IMG/VR virus record: IMGVR_UViG_3300019360_000102
Span: 1-52,400 of that record
DNA length: 52,400 nt
Reading direction: 5' to 3' (one strand)
Source: a virus
Shown here: positions 1-8,982 of the stretch, in pieces
Layout of the letters: every line of letters begins with the position of its first letter
How positions within the stretch are numbered: the first letter of the stretch is position 1
Position numbers and translations under genes: made by a program
The notes under the pieces: model-generated
What the model was told of the DNA's origin: nothing
Databases searched by the model: none
What the model saw: the letters and a program-made list of their open reading frames with translations, nothing else

Positions 1-2
1 CC

Positions 3-230
3 ATCCCGGGGACGTTCGAGCTCGGCACCGGATGGGGTGAGGCGCAAAAGGACGAGGTCAAGGAGGTCGACTTCACGCGCGGCCCTCAGTGCGGAGTAAT
101 GACGATCTTCTACAGCGTCCGAAAGGCCCTGCAGAGAGCGGGCGTTCGTTTCGATAACGACGCGGCAGTACCGGCCTTCCCGGAGCCATTTAAGCGAAAA
201 TTCTGCGAACCTCCAAGTAGGAAGAAATAA
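3..230 (+). CDS. 3' end of an unidentified plus-strand gene
   Basis: A reading frame open from the left edge ends in TAA at 228-230 and encodes 75 residues with no internal stop. It contains the stretch GPQCGVMTIFYSVRKAL and a basic tail ending SRKK. I do not recognise the family. The start lies outside the window. It is the only plausible plus-strand gene here and it converges on the minus-strand fibre operon, with a hairpin terminator starting 7 bases after its stop. The continuous frame and the terminator make it likely to be a real gene end. Confidence 0.6.
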   Translation: MPGTFELGTGWGEAQKDEVKEVDFTRGPQCGVMTIFYSVRKALQRAGVRFDNDAAVPAFPEPFKRKFCEPPSRKK

Positions 231-236
231 AACCTG

Positions 237-266
237 AAAGGCCGTTCCGTAAGGTACGGCCTTTTT
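237..266. terminator. Convergent (bidirectional) terminator
   Basis: AAAGGCCGT pairs with ACGGCCTTT over 9 bases around a 10-base loop and is followed by TTTTT on the plus strand. The minus-strand side is also T-containing after the stem. It sits between the plus-strand stop at 230 and the minus-strand stop at 265-267, which it overlaps, so it can end transcription from both sides. Confidence 0.8.
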
Positions 267-864
267 AATTACCACCCGTGATGTCGACGTGCTCCTTGTA
301 CGTCGCATGCACTATCCCGCCAAGACTTGTGAAAACAAGTAGTGCATTCTTGAACGCCGTTATAGACGCCGGTATGGCGTTGTAAAATATAACGCCGTCC
401 GGGAATGTCAGATTGTGAGGAGAGCCGTCGCTAAATAAATGCACAGTCATCAGCAAGACGCGGTCGCTGGGAACGAGATTTGAAAACGTAAACGTCAAAT
501 CGCCGATCACCGTGATGGTTCGATAACCTGGAACATCAAAGTCCAGGTCGACCGTGGCGGCGTAGGGGACTGTGATTAAGTCCTGCTGGGCCTCAAGCGC
601 GTCAACTCCGTCCTGGGCTGTATTCGCCGTAGATTGCGCGGCGATTGCGGTACTGTTCGCCGCAGCCGCATCCGTTAGTGCCTGGTCGGCGTCTGTCTGG
701 GCAGACGTGGCCGCCGAGATGGCAGCATTGGCAATAGTCTGGATTGAGTTCGTCAGGGCATAAAGCTCCGAGAAATTCATGTTCGACTTCTGACTGGCCG
801 CACGAAGATTATCGCCCGTCCCGTCATTGGCCGAATTACCAGTGTTGATCTGCTGCTGTGCCAT
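265..864 (-). CDS. Tail-fibre-like protein, DGTGD N-terminal module
   Basis: The 199-residue protein starts with the module MAQQQINTG..NDGTGD..RAA..K.N.NFSELY (residues 1-35), shared with five other proteins in this block. An alanine/threonine/glutamine-rich helical stretch (about 40-95) looks like a trimeric coiled-coil shaft, and a small beta-rich C-terminal domain follows. The domain order (adaptor, shaft, tip) is typical of phage tail appendages, so I infer a small fibre or fibre-attachment protein. It is the last gene of the operon and its start overlaps the stop of the gene upstream. The host receptor cannot be inferred. Confidence 0.65.
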   Translation of the reverse strand: MAQQQINTGNSANDGTGDNLRAASQKSNMNFSELYALTNSIQTIANAAISAATSAQTDADQALTDAAAANSTAIAAQSTANTAQDGVDALEAQQDLITVPYAATVDLDFDVPGYRTITVIGDLTFTFSNLVPSDRVLLMTVHLFSDGSPHNLTFPDGVIFYNAIPASITAFKNALLVFTSLGGIVHATYKEHVDITGGN

Positions 865-2165
865 TACGCCGGTAAAGTTCGACCCCAGGTGTATTTGAAC
901 GTGAGGTTGAGCGTGTGCGTCGAGAGCTTGGTTTGGAACTCATCGAACACAAACACGATGCCTGAGTACCGAGTGGTCTTATGATCCACGGTGGCGTCAC
1001 TGGCCGAGTCGTGGGCGCCGATGCCCATTGCTCGCCAATCGACACGATTTGCAACCGTAAGGCCATACGTGGCGCTCTTGTTGCGGGTGAACGAATCAGC
1101 GACGTAGCTGCTCAAGGTGACCGAGATGGTAGCACGATCGCCGTTGCGGTTAACCGAGCTTGCAAAAGCCGCCGGGGCGTTGGCACTGTTCGACAAGAAC
1201 AGCCGGGCTCCGTCGACCGAAAATGACTGAGTGAACGGTGGCGCGTCGTTGCCGGTCGGAGCCGAAATGCTCGTGAAAGTGTTGGCAAAAGGCTCGTTGC
1301 AATATCCCCCATTGTCGTAAGGTGTTGAAGGGCCGGACGTAGATACAGACGAGAGCCCGATCATTTGCCAGGCGAACACACCGCCATCGGTAACGGACGG
1401 GGCAATCGGCCAGCCGGATATATTGGGATCGGGAACCGTTACAGGGCTGAACGGGGTAATGGTCAAGACTAGCTCGTAGGACACCCGGAGTATTTGGCCG
1501 GCGATCAGGGATACGGGACTGGTAAGGACAACGCGGCTAAACAAATTGCCAATCCCTACTCCGTTGTAGCTGACACCCAGCTCGCGGTAGGTCACCGGGC
1601 CGGCTTCCGTCGGGAAGTCCCAGGTGCGACGATGCGTCAAGACGTTACTGACACGTGTGGTCTGACAGTTGCCGGCACCGGTGACGAAATTATTGGTACG
1701 CTGGATCTCGGTGTAGAGGGCGATCTGGTTGGCGCGATAGAGCTTAAACGTTGTGGACGCGACCGTTTGGCTGCGGTCTACGGTCACCTGAGTGGCACTG
1801 ATGTAGGCCGTAATCTTGGCTTCCTCCCCGGTGAAAAACTTGATCCATTTACCCTCGTCGCCAACGTCCAGGCCGCCTGCTGTGAAATTGAAAGAGCCGC
1901 TGGTGATGGTTACGGTAAAGCCAGATTGACTGGCCGTAGAGACCCCGCCATCATCGACAGTCGGCTCGTTGTTCGTGCCGACGCAGGCCACCAAGAAGTT
2001 GTCGCACCAAGCCCGAACGGCCACTTGGTTAAGTCCTTGATCCAGAATGAGATTGTTCTGCCAGCCATGATCGCGCACAATCTCACGGGTCGCGGCGTCG
2101 ATAATCATGCAGCGGAAACGACCCGTGGCCGATTGACTTTGTGCTGACGTCTTAACATGTCGCAT
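864..2165 (-). CDS. Putative tail appendage structural protein
   Basis: The 433-residue beta-rich protein lacks the DGTGD module. Its N-terminal part (FRCMIIDAATREIVRDHGW, LILDQGLNQV) and middle (TYRELGVSYNG, LFSRVVLTSP, LIAGQILRVSYEL) have the look of phage tail proteins that describe a ligand-free beta-sandwich. Its position inside a run of fibre genes supports a structural role. Enzyme motifs were not seen. The ATG is the first in-frame start and lies 39 bases after the upstream stop, with no obvious Shine-Dalgarno sequence. Confidence 0.55.
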   Translation of the reverse strand: MRHVKTSAQSQSATGRFRCMIIDAATREIVRDHGWQNNLILDQGLNQVAVRAWCDNFLVACVGTNNEPTVDDGGVSTASQSGFTVTITSGSFNFTAGGLDVGDEGKWIKFFTGEEAKITAYISATQVTVDRSQTVASTTFKLYRANQIALYTEIQRTNNFVTGAGNCQTTRVSNVLTHRRTWDFPTEAGPVTYRELGVSYNGVGIGNLFSRVVLTSPVSLIAGQILRVSYELVLTITPFSPVTVPDPNISGWPIAPSVTDGGVFAWQMIGLSSVSTSGPSTPYDNGGYCNEPFANTFTSISAPTGNDAPPFTQSFSVDGARLFLSNSANAPAAFASSVNRNGDRATISVTLSSYVADSFTRNKSATYGLTVANRVDWRAMGIGAHDSASDATVDHKTTRYSGIVFVFDEFQTKLSTHTLNLTFKYTWGRTLPA

Positions 2166-2204
2166 AACGAAACGATACTGGATATGGGTTAGCTTTTCAA
2201 GCCC

Positions 2205-3572
2205 TCAACTGATTGGGGATACGGTGTCGGTACCGGCCGTGTCGTCCGAAGCCCAGACATTGTCGGTTGATGGAACGTAGCACAGCGCCTTTGGCGATGA
2301 GAATCCGGTCACATTAGCCACAATGCTGCCGGTCAGTGGATTTACCAGCTGAACTTGGGAGCCGTTCGACGGGCTGACGTAGATTCGATTCGTGGTCGGG
2401 CAATAGGCCGTGCCCTCTATGGCCGTAGAACCCATCGTGATCGTGGCAGCCAAAGCATGCGTCACTGGGTTATAGACTATCAAGCCAGTACCACCAGAAG
2501 GCCCTCCGCAATATAGGCGATTGTTGATCGGACAGTAAGTCATACGACCTTCCACGTTTGCCCCCAAGCCGCTAGAAGTCGTGACGACCGTATTGGTAGT
2601 CGGATCAATCTCCCTTAAGACCGATCCGCCACTAGCGTAAATGATCCGATCCGTAGTCGGGCAATAAATGATGTCATTAGAGACGGACGTGGCCGAAATG
2701 GTGGTCAAGACCGTATCGGTGGCCGGGTTAATGACTGAAACCGAGTTAGCGCCCTGATTGGCCACGTACAATCGGTCGTTGGACGGGCAGTAGCATATAC
2801 CACGAGGAGTGGAGCCAACCGTGATCGAACCCACCAAGGTGTTGGTATTGGGGTTAATGACGCGCACCACGGTGGCGCCCTCGGCGGTGTGGTAGATCCG
2901 GTCGTTGGACGGAGAGTAACAGATTGAGCGTGGATTGAGACTGGTGGCCAGAGTGGTCACAACCGCGCCCGTATCCGGCCGGACAACCGTGATGGAGTTT
3001 CCGGAGCGATTGGCGATGTAGATTCGATCCGAACTTGGTGCCCAGGCGATAGCGCGCGGGTCATTGCCAACGTTAGTGGTGGAACCCCGGACGGGCGTAC
3101 GGACCGTCAGGGGAAACGTGAAGGAACGGACCAGATTGGTATTGCCGAGAACCCGAAGGTAGTAGGTGGTACTGAACGCCAAGGTCAAGTTTGGCATCAT
3201 GGTCACGTCCCCAGAAACTAAGCGATCATCGTGAATGATTGTGTTGAACGCAGAATCAGTGGCGATCTGAAATCGGTAACGAAAAGAGCCATTGTCGCTA
3301 ACCCTGGCTGGCTGCCGTGGAGTCATCGGCGTGGGCTGCACGTTGTCGTCGAAGTAAATGTAATCACTGGCCACCGGGGTCCCGTTGGCCCGGTGGGTGG
3401 CCGTAAAAGGCGTCATCACGGTTGATGAGTAACCGTCGACGACGGAGAGTCCGTCCCCGCCGCCCGCATACAGCTCGATGAAGTTGTCATTCACTTTGTC
3501 GAACGCCGCCCGCATGGTGTCTCCAGTATTGTCATTAGTCCGGGCGCCCGTGTTGATGGTCTGCTGGCTCAT
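2205..3572 (-). CDS. Tail adhesin with seven-bladed YVTN beta-propeller (copy 1)
   Basis: 455 residues in three parts. The N-terminal module is MSQQTINTG..NDNTGD..RAAF.KVN.NFIELY (1-36). A beta-sandwich of fibronectin-like character follows (about 45-165, with the strand TTYYLRV). Then come seven repeats of about 42 residues of the form P..I.Y.PSNDRIYVAN....SV.VINP.TNTVV.TI.V, which is the YVTN-type beta-propeller pattern. Seven repeats imply a closed seven-bladed propeller. Such propellers bind ligands or proteins, so I infer a receptor-binding tip on a tail appendage. Its ATG overlaps the stop of the upstream paralogue (ATGA). Confidence 0.75.
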   Translation of the reverse strand: MSQQTINTGARTNDNTGDTMRAAFDKVNDNFIELYAGGGDGLSVVDGYSSTVMTPFTATHRANGTPVASDYIYFDDNVQPTPMTPRQPARVSDNGSFRYRFQIATDSAFNTIIHDDRLVSGDVTMMPNLTLAFSTTYYLRVLGNTNLVRSFTFPLTVRTPVRGSTTNVGNDPRAIAWAPSSDRIYIANRSGNSITVVRPDTGAVVTTLATSLNPRSICYSPSNDRIYHTAEGATVVRVINPNTNTLVGSITVGSTPRGICYCPSNDRLYVANQGANSVSVINPATDTVLTTISATSVSNDIIYCPTTDRIIYASGGSVLREIDPTTNTVVTTSSGLGANVEGRMTYCPINNRLYCGGPSGGTGLIVYNPVTHALAATITMGSTAIEGTAYCPTTNRIYVSPSNGSQVQLVNPLTGSIVANVTGFSSPKALCYVPSTDNVWASDDTAGTDTVSPIS

Positions 3573-4963
3573 TGGTACACCTGCATGGTATTGCTAGTAG
3601 CGCACGCCACCCACATGCGATCCACATTGGGCACATACGGGCTAACGCGAGGACCAGTAGCCGCGCCAGTCGATATAGTCGTAACGGTGGCAAGCGTAAC
3701 AGGATCAATCACCCGGACCTGATTATTTGTACCGTCCGACACCCATATCTGGTTCGTAGTGGGCATCCAGCAAATAAAATTGATGGCCGCCAGGGTTGTG
3801 AGCGTGTTGGTGACTACGTTGGTTGCGGGGTCGATGATGCTAATTGTGCCAGCAACGTTATTGGCCACCCATACACGATCCGTCGGCGGGTGATAGCAAC
3901 AGTAAACCGGTGTGTCGCCGACCGTGACGGTGGCGACGACCGTGTTGGTGTTAGGGTTGATCACCGAGACGTTGTCCGATGTCTGGTTGGTCACGAAAAG
4001 ACGATCACTCGTAGGGCAATAGGCCGATTGATTAAGTCGAGGTCCGGTGCCCACCGTGATGGTGGTGACTACGGATGCCGTGGCGGGATTGATCACCGAC
4101 ACGGTAGTTCCCGCTCCGGCGGCTCCGTTGTTGGCCACATAGACTCTATCCACGGACGGCACATAGCAACATCCCACCGGCGTGGAGCCTACCGTGATGT
4201 TGTCGACCAGGGTATTGGTCGATTGAGCAATGGTGCGAACGTTACTCGAACCTTGACAGGGGAAGAAGATCTTGTCGACCGTCGGGGCATAACAAGGGTC
4301 GTTGGGCGTAGTCGTTACACCTGTGACGGTAACGGCAATCGTGTTCGTGGCCGGGTTGACGATCTGTACCGTATTGGCGGTCTGATTGGCGCAGTAGACG
4401 TGTTGGTTTGTGGGGACATATACGCCTGGGCGAACACCAGAATTGAAGCCCGTGATGGTGGTCTGCAGAGCAGGTGTCCTGACCGTAAGGGGGAATCTGA
4501 ATTGCCGCATGTAAGATCCTCGCCCCACTATGCGCAAGTAGTACACGGTGTCATAATCAAATTTAGCTCTGGTGATCAAGCGTGCTGGCGTGCCGACTCG
4601 ATAATCCACCAATATCTTGGTGAAGCCAGAGTCTTCGGCTACCTGCAAGACTTGACCGTATGTATCGGTCACGTCCGTGAAGTGAAATCCACGCCGAAAG
4701 GTCTGGTTGGTTGGCTGGGTCACCGTGGCGTAAACAAAATCACTGTAGATCGGCGAGCCATCTAGGTAACCAACGGCAGTCGGGAACGTGCCGATGGATG
4801 CCGGGGTAATGGGCCAGCCAAATATAAGCGATGACGCCTGCCCGGTGCCTGTCTCCAGGTACAATTCCGAAAAGTTGGAGTTGACCTTAGTGAAGGCCGT
4901 GCGGACGGTGTCACCCGTACCGTCGTTGGCGACCGTGCCAATGTTGATGTGTTGACGGCTCAT
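3569..4963 (-). CDS. Tail adhesin with seven-bladed YVTN beta-propeller (copy 2)
   Basis: 464 residues, paralogous to both neighbours: the module MSRQHINIG..NDGTGD..RTAF.KVN.NFSELY, a beta-sandwich domain with the strand TVYYLRI, and seven propeller repeats (for example DRVYVANN, VSVINPNTNTVVATVTV). Cysteine pairs appear at several blade starts (CCY), which the other copies mostly lack. Start and stop overlap the neighbours by 4 bases (ATGA), so the three copies are probably translated in a coupled way. A receptor-binding or structural tip is inferred from the fold and the operon. Confidence 0.75.
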   Translation of the reverse strand: MSRQHINIGTVANDGTGDTVRTAFTKVNSNFSELYLETGTGQASSLIFGWPITPASIGTFPTAVGYLDGSPIYSDFVYATVTQPTNQTFRRGFHFTDVTDTYGQVLQVAEDSGFTKILVDYRVGTPARLITRAKFDYDTVYYLRIVGRGSYMRQFRFPLTVRTPALQTTITGFNSGVRPGVYVPTNQHVYCANQTANTVQIVNPATNTIAVTVTGVTTTPNDPCYAPTVDKIFFPCQGSSNVRTIAQSTNTLVDNITVGSTPVGCCYVPSVDRVYVANNGAAGAGTTVSVINPATASVVTTITVGTGPRLNQSAYCPTSDRLFVTNQTSDNVSVINPNTNTVVATVTVGDTPVYCCYHPPTDRVWVANNVAGTISIIDPATNVVTNTLTTLAAINFICWMPTTNQIWVSDGTNNQVRVIDPVTLATVTTISTGAATGPRVSPYVPNVDRMWVACATSNTMQVYQ

Positions 4964-6321
4964 TGCAATACACTGACCGCGTTACCTGAAGACTTCGAGA
5001 CATACATTCGGCCGTTCGTTGGAGAAAATATAGCATACGCCGGCCCAGATCCAATGGTGACGGTCGCGACGCTGGTGTCGGTGACAGGGTTAATGGAGGC
5101 CACCTGTCCGGACGTATTATTGCAAATGTAGACGCGATTAGTTGTTGGGAAGAACGCGCACGCGAAGGCGCCACTCATGCTGCCGATGGTTGTGCTTACC
5201 GTGTTGGTGGCCGAATCGATGACGGATACGTTACTGGTACCATTATTGGCTACGTAGAGCCTATTGTTTGTCGGGCAGAAGCAGATGCCAAACGGGGTGG
5301 TGCCCACCGTGATGGTGGTGACCACATAATCGCCCAAGGGGTCAATCGCCGAAACAGAGGCGCTGCCACTATTGGTGCAGTACAGCAGACCATTGGACTG
5401 GCAGAACCACATATCGCGAGGGCTGGAGCCGACCACGATTGACCGAAGCAAGGTGTTTGATGACGGGTCGATGACGGCGACGCGGCCGTTGGTGGTGGTC
5501 GAGACATAGATGCGATTATTCAGCGGGCTGAACACCGGCGAGATCGGCCCCGTACTGGCACCCGTGGAAATTGTCGTCGTAACCGCATTAGTCCCGGGGT
5601 TGATGACCGCTACATTGTTGGGTGTCGTCTGGGCGACATAGATCCTGTCATTGGACGGGCAGTAGACGGCACTGTTGGGGGCCGATATGCTGGTGGTGAT
5701 AGTTGCAACAACCGTATTGGTATTCGGGTTGATGACCGAGATCGAGTTGCCGCCAAAGTTACACTGGTAGATCCGGTCGTTGGACGGAGAGTAACAGCCG
5801 CCGCGAGGATTGGACCCAACCGCGATACTGGTATCCTCAACGGGACTGCGGGTGACCGTGTTGAACTGAAACTGTCTAATGTTCTGATTTGAGCCGTTGA
5901 TACGGGCATAATAGGGCGTGCCGGCCGCATGGTTCCAGGCGGCAAAGATGCGACTGTACGCGGCATTGCCATCGGCCGTCAGAGTGGTGAAAATTCCTGA
6001 AGTAGCGACCTGCACACGGTAACCCACCCGGACCACCACGGACTCATCGATACTGAAGATTTGCCGGGGTGTCTGGATGGTGGGGGTGGTTCCGTCAAAG
6101 TATACGAAATCGCTGGCCACCACGGTACCGTTCAGGTACGCCGCGGCAGGGAAGCCTGTCATGTAGGCCGCCGGGTAGTTGAACCCAAATTCCAGAGGGT
6201 TTGCGATTGTCGCGCTGTCGTACAGTTCGTCGAACATCAAGTTGGTAAACGTGAACGAATCACGGAAGGGATCTCCCGTGACGTCATTCAGCGCCGCCCC
6301 GACATATATGGTCCTTTGCAT
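4960..6321 (-). CDS. Tail adhesin with seven-bladed YVTN beta-propeller (copy 3)
   Basis: 453 residues. The N-terminal module is the most divergent of the set (MQRTIYVG..LNDVTGD..RDSF.F.NLMFDELY). A beta-sandwich (PYYARINGS) and seven propeller repeats follow (DRIYVAQ, VSVIDSATNTVSTTI). It is the first of three tandem propeller genes in the direction of transcription, and its ATG overlaps the stop of the beta-helix gene (TAATG). The divergence of the adaptor and blades suggests that the triplication is old or that the copies bind different partners. Confidence 0.75.
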   Translation of the reverse strand: MQRTIYVGAALNDVTGDPFRDSFTFTNLMFDELYDSATIANPLEFGFNYPAAYMTGFPAAAYLNGTVVASDFVYFDGTTPTIQTPRQIFSIDESVVVRVGYRVQVATSGIFTTLTADGNAAYSRIFAAWNHAAGTPYYARINGSNQNIRQFQFNTVTRSPVEDTSIAVGSNPRGGCYSPSNDRIYQCNFGGNSISVINPNTNTVVATITTSISAPNSAVYCPSNDRIYVAQTTPNNVAVINPGTNAVTTTISTGASTGPISPVFSPLNNRIYVSTTTNGRVAVIDPSSNTLLRSIVVGSSPRDMWFCQSNGLLYCTNSGSASVSAIDPLGDYVVTTITVGTTPFGICFCPTNNRLYVANNGTSNVSVIDSATNTVSTTIGSMSGAFACAFFPTTNRVYICNNTSGQVASINPVTDTSVATVTIGSGPAYAIFSPTNGRMYVSKSSGNAVSVLQ

Positions 6322-7214
6322 TACACGTACTGTCCGCCTGTGGCCGTAGTGCCGGCGGCATTTCCAGGAAAGAAGTTTGCTCCGCCACCGGCGGTCTGGA
6401 TCACGGAGTTCTCGCTGACAACATATCGAGTGCCGGTAGCCGCCCCGGAGAACGTCGATCCCGTGGCGTTTATGACACCCAAGTTGGTTGCACGAGCAAA
6501 GGCCGCCGAGAAGGCAGGAGTACCGGAGACCGTGACGGTGTGACTTATCCGCAGGGCCCCCGTGCTGGTGACATGGAAGTGTGTGGTAGCCCCGCCCGAA
6601 ACCGTGTAGTTCGATAGCGATACGGCGCTGCCCCCAAGATCTAGCTCGATCTGGTTAGTCAAGCCGCTCGCAAAAATCAGGTTACCATATTCCAGTCCGG
6701 CCTTATTCGACACCTGTATGCCCGGCTTAGCGTTAGCGGTCGATTGGATCTGCAGCGCAGTAAGCCGCCACCTGGCATGGCTGGGAGCCAGCTGTTGGAA
6801 CATGGCCGCGATGGCAGTAGAACTGGTAAAGATGACGCTGGCCGGCGTGCCAGTATTACCCTGGATCGAAACCGTCCCGCCGCCCACCACGGGGTACAAG
6901 ACAACCGGGGTGGTGAGCGTGTAGGTGCCGTTGGCGATCGAGATAGTGACCGTGACGCCCTCAGCGACCGTGAGCCCGCGACTGATGACGCTGACGGCTT
7001 TCTGGAGAGTCAAGAACGCGACCCCTGGACTAAGCCCGGTGTTGGAATCATTGCCGGCAGGGTCCACGTAGTAGGTACGATTGGTAGTTAGCAGCTCGCG
7101 GTAGCTGGCGTACAATTCGGTGAAATTAGCATTGATCTTGGTCGCAGCTGTACGGGGTGCGTCCCCCGTGCCGTCATTTGCGACTGTTCCTATGTTGATT
7201 GTCTGCTGGGCCAT
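6321..7214 (-). CDS. Tail-spike-like protein, beta-helix fold
   Basis: 297 residues. After the DGTGD module (1-36), the segment YYVDPAGNDSNTGLSPGVAF..LQKAV (about 47-75) matches the start of right-handed beta-helix (pectate-lyase-like) phage spikes. The rest is repetitive, rich in Ser, Thr, Gly and Val, and ends in FFPGNAAGTTATGGQYV, a C-terminal pattern familiar from prophage tail proteins. No catalytic acid pair can be assigned from reading alone, so a polysaccharide-cleaving activity is possible but not shown. Confidence 0.7.
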   Translation of the reverse strand: MAQQTINIGTVANDGTGDAPRTAATKINANFTELYASYRELLTTNRTYYVDPAGNDSNTGLSPGVAFLTLQKAVSVISRGLTVAEGVTVTISIANGTYTLTTPVVLYPVVGGGTVSIQGNTGTPASVIFTSSTAIAAMFQQLAPSHARWRLTALQIQSTANAKPGIQVSNKAGLEYGNLIFASGLTNQIELDLGGSAVSLSNYTVSGGATTHFHVTSTGALRISHTVTVSGTPAFSAAFARATNLGVINATGSTFSGAATGTRYVVSENSVIQTAGGGANFFPGNAAGTTATGGQYV

Positions 7215-7215
7215 A

Positions 7216-8463
7216 TCAGTATTCTTCGTCCATAGTGTACAACGTGTTATCCATTGAGGGCGAGGCCAAGTTGTCGTCGAAGGTCAGCTTGCCGTTGTCG
7301 GCTTGGAACGCCGTAGTATCCACCGTGGCGGCCGAATCCGCAAACGGATGTGCGCCGCCTGGGTATTCGTGGACGCCCGTCAAAAAAGTGGCCGTAATGG
7401 TGCTGTTCTCGGCGTCTTCGTCGACGATCAGGATAATCTCCTCATGGTCGCCAGACAAGAACTCCGCCGTGGCGGTACCGTTGTCGCTAACGCTAAACGT
7501 AACAAGGACTGCCAGATGCACGCCGTCCAAAAACTCCGCGGTGGCCGAACCGAAGTCCTCGTCTACGGTCGGAGCAATAATCAGCTTTTCAAAGTGTTCC
7601 CCGTCCAAAAACTCACAGGTGACGTTAGACCTATCGGCGTCAGACCCAGTGGCGCCGCCGCGATTGATGCCCCCGGGGATTCGGACGTTTTCAGGGAATG
7701 CCAGAGTGAAGATCAGGGCGTACAGCTGGTCTACGGCGCCGCCCAGGAATGGCTGATCGGTGGTCAGTGTCGAGCCAAGATCGGATGTAATTTGATAGTT
7801 GATCGACGGCTGATAGACAAACGGCTGGTCAAACGTGGCCTCGGAAACAAAGTCAATGGTTCCGTACGTTACGGTCAGTACGGACGAGTTGTTCGACGCA
7901 GTGAAGCGAATAATTGCCTCGTTGTCCTCCAGGCCCGTGCCGGGCAGTACCATGTCGTAAGAGCCGCTCAGGAACTCGGCCGCATGGGTAGCAAAGTCCT
8001 CATCCGCGTCATTAGCCAGCTGAATCTCGCGGTGCTCACCTTCCAGGAACTCCGCGGTACCGGTGACGTCGTCGCTGGGCGCACTACCGGGCTCGAACTG
8101 CGGGTCAATGATCAGCGTCAACAGATGATTGCCGGACAGGAACTCCGCGGTCTGGCCGGCGCCTTGATCCAGCAGGCTGGTCGTGGACGGCAAAGCTAGA
8201 AAGTGCCGGCCCGAAAGGAACGTGCAGTCGAGACTGCCGTCCAGCTGAACTTCGCGGGTTATGAGCGCATCGAAGTGGTTGCCGGTCAGAAACTCAGAAG
8301 TATGTGTGGCCTGATGCTCGTTCGGAGGGGGTTCGGCGAAAGGCTGAAAAGCATGATCGCCGGAAAGGAACGCGCAGAGAATATCGCCGGGTTCCGTGAA
8401 CCTCGGCGTGTCATCTTCCGTGAAGCCGTAAATCGTCGGGTCGCGAAGCGTGAGATTGTTCAT
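7216..8463 (-). CDS. Repeat protein with about ten EFLSGxH units
   Basis: The 415-residue acidic protein consists mostly of a repeat of about 30 residues with the core (A/C)EFL(S/D/E/T)G-x-H-x-x-x-L. I count ten clear copies (CAFLSGDH, SEFLTGNH, CTFLSGRH, AEFLSGNH, AEFLEGEH, AEFLSGSY, CEFLDGEH, AEFLDGVH, AEFLSGDH, ATFLTGVH) and one degenerate copy, with an insert of about 80 residues between units six and eight. I do not recognise the repeat. It lies in the fibre operon, one base from each neighbour, so a structural role is inferred. The regular aspartates could bind cations. Confidence 0.6.
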   Translation of the reverse strand: MNNLTLRDPTIYGFTEDDTPRFTEPGDILCAFLSGDHAFQPFAEPPPNEHQATHTSEFLTGNHFDALITREVQLDGSLDCTFLSGRHFLALPSTTSLLDQGAGQTAEFLSGNHLLTLIIDPQFEPGSAPSDDVTGTAEFLEGEHREIQLANDADEDFATHAAEFLSGSYDMVLPGTGLEDNEAIIRFTASNNSSVLTVTYGTIDFVSEATFDQPFVYQPSINYQITSDLGSTLTTDQPFLGGAVDQLYALIFTLAFPENVRIPGGINRGGATGSDADRSNVTCEFLDGEHFEKLIIAPTVDEDFGSATAEFLDGVHLAVLVTFSVSDNGTATAEFLSGDHEEIILIVDEDAENSTITATFLTGVHEYPGGAHPFADSAATVDTTAFQADNGKLTFDDNLASPSMDNTLYTMDEEY

Positions 8464-8466
8464 GCC

Positions 8467-8982
8467 TCATGACTGAAAGATGGCTATGGCTTTCACGTCT
8501 GACAGGCTTGGCCCGAACGCCGTGAAGCTGATCAAGATGGAGGAACTTTGCGGCAGAAGTGCCGGCGGTCCAAGTCCATACCACTTGATCAAGGGATCGA
8601 AAGTAAGGTTATGATCCGAGAGGCCATCACTCTCCAGCACCACCGTTATTCCCTTGGTGAACCCAGACTCAAACGGGATAGGCTCCAGAATCGAAATGTC
8701 AGTGGCCCCAATCACATCAGTCACTTGATAGCGAGCGCCGTCGAGATCGTAGTCGATACTGCTCGACCAGGGTATAGCGGCAAGCGTAGGAGTCAGGGTT
8801 TGTGCAAGTTCCAGCGCGGACGAGGCCACAATTTGAGCGGCATTGGCCGTAGCTTCCACGGCGGTAAGGTCTATGTCGGCCTTGCCGAAATTCTGGTTGA
8901 CCTTGCGCATGGCAGAGCGCAGCGGATCGCCCCCGCCGTCGTTTTCGACCTGACCGATACCTATTGACGTGAAACGGCTCAT
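8467..8982 (-). CDS. Small fibre-attachment-like protein, DGTGD module variant
   Basis: The 171-residue protein starts with a divergent adaptor module (MSRFTSIGIG..ENDGGGD..RSAMRKVNQNFG). A predicted helical shaft (VEATANAAQIVASSAL, about 42-60) and a beta-rich end follow. The end resembles the C terminus of the 199-residue protein at 265-864 (both contain DYDLDG/DLDFD and SDHNLTFD/SPHNLTFP). These two proteins are therefore paralogues at opposite ends of the block. Role inferred: small tail fibre or cap. Confidence 0.6.
   Translation of the reverse strand: MSRFTSIGIGQVENDGGGDPLRSAMRKVNQNFGKADIDLTAVEATANAAQIVASSALELAQTLTPTLAAIPWSSSIDYDLDGARYQVTDVIGATDISILEPIPFESGFTKGITVVLESDGLSDHNLTFDPLIKWYGLGPPALLPQSSSILISFTAFGPSLSDVKAIAIFQS

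Noticed and set aside
1494-2147. Plus-strand frame of 217 codons
   Set aside because: Antisense to the 433-residue structural gene; no recognisable domain and no room in the operon layout.
3572-4765. Long plus-strand frame opposite the second propeller gene
   Set aside because: It is antisense to a clear YVTN propeller gene, rich in Arg, His and Gly without domain pattern, and arises from the repetitive codons of the minus-strand gene.
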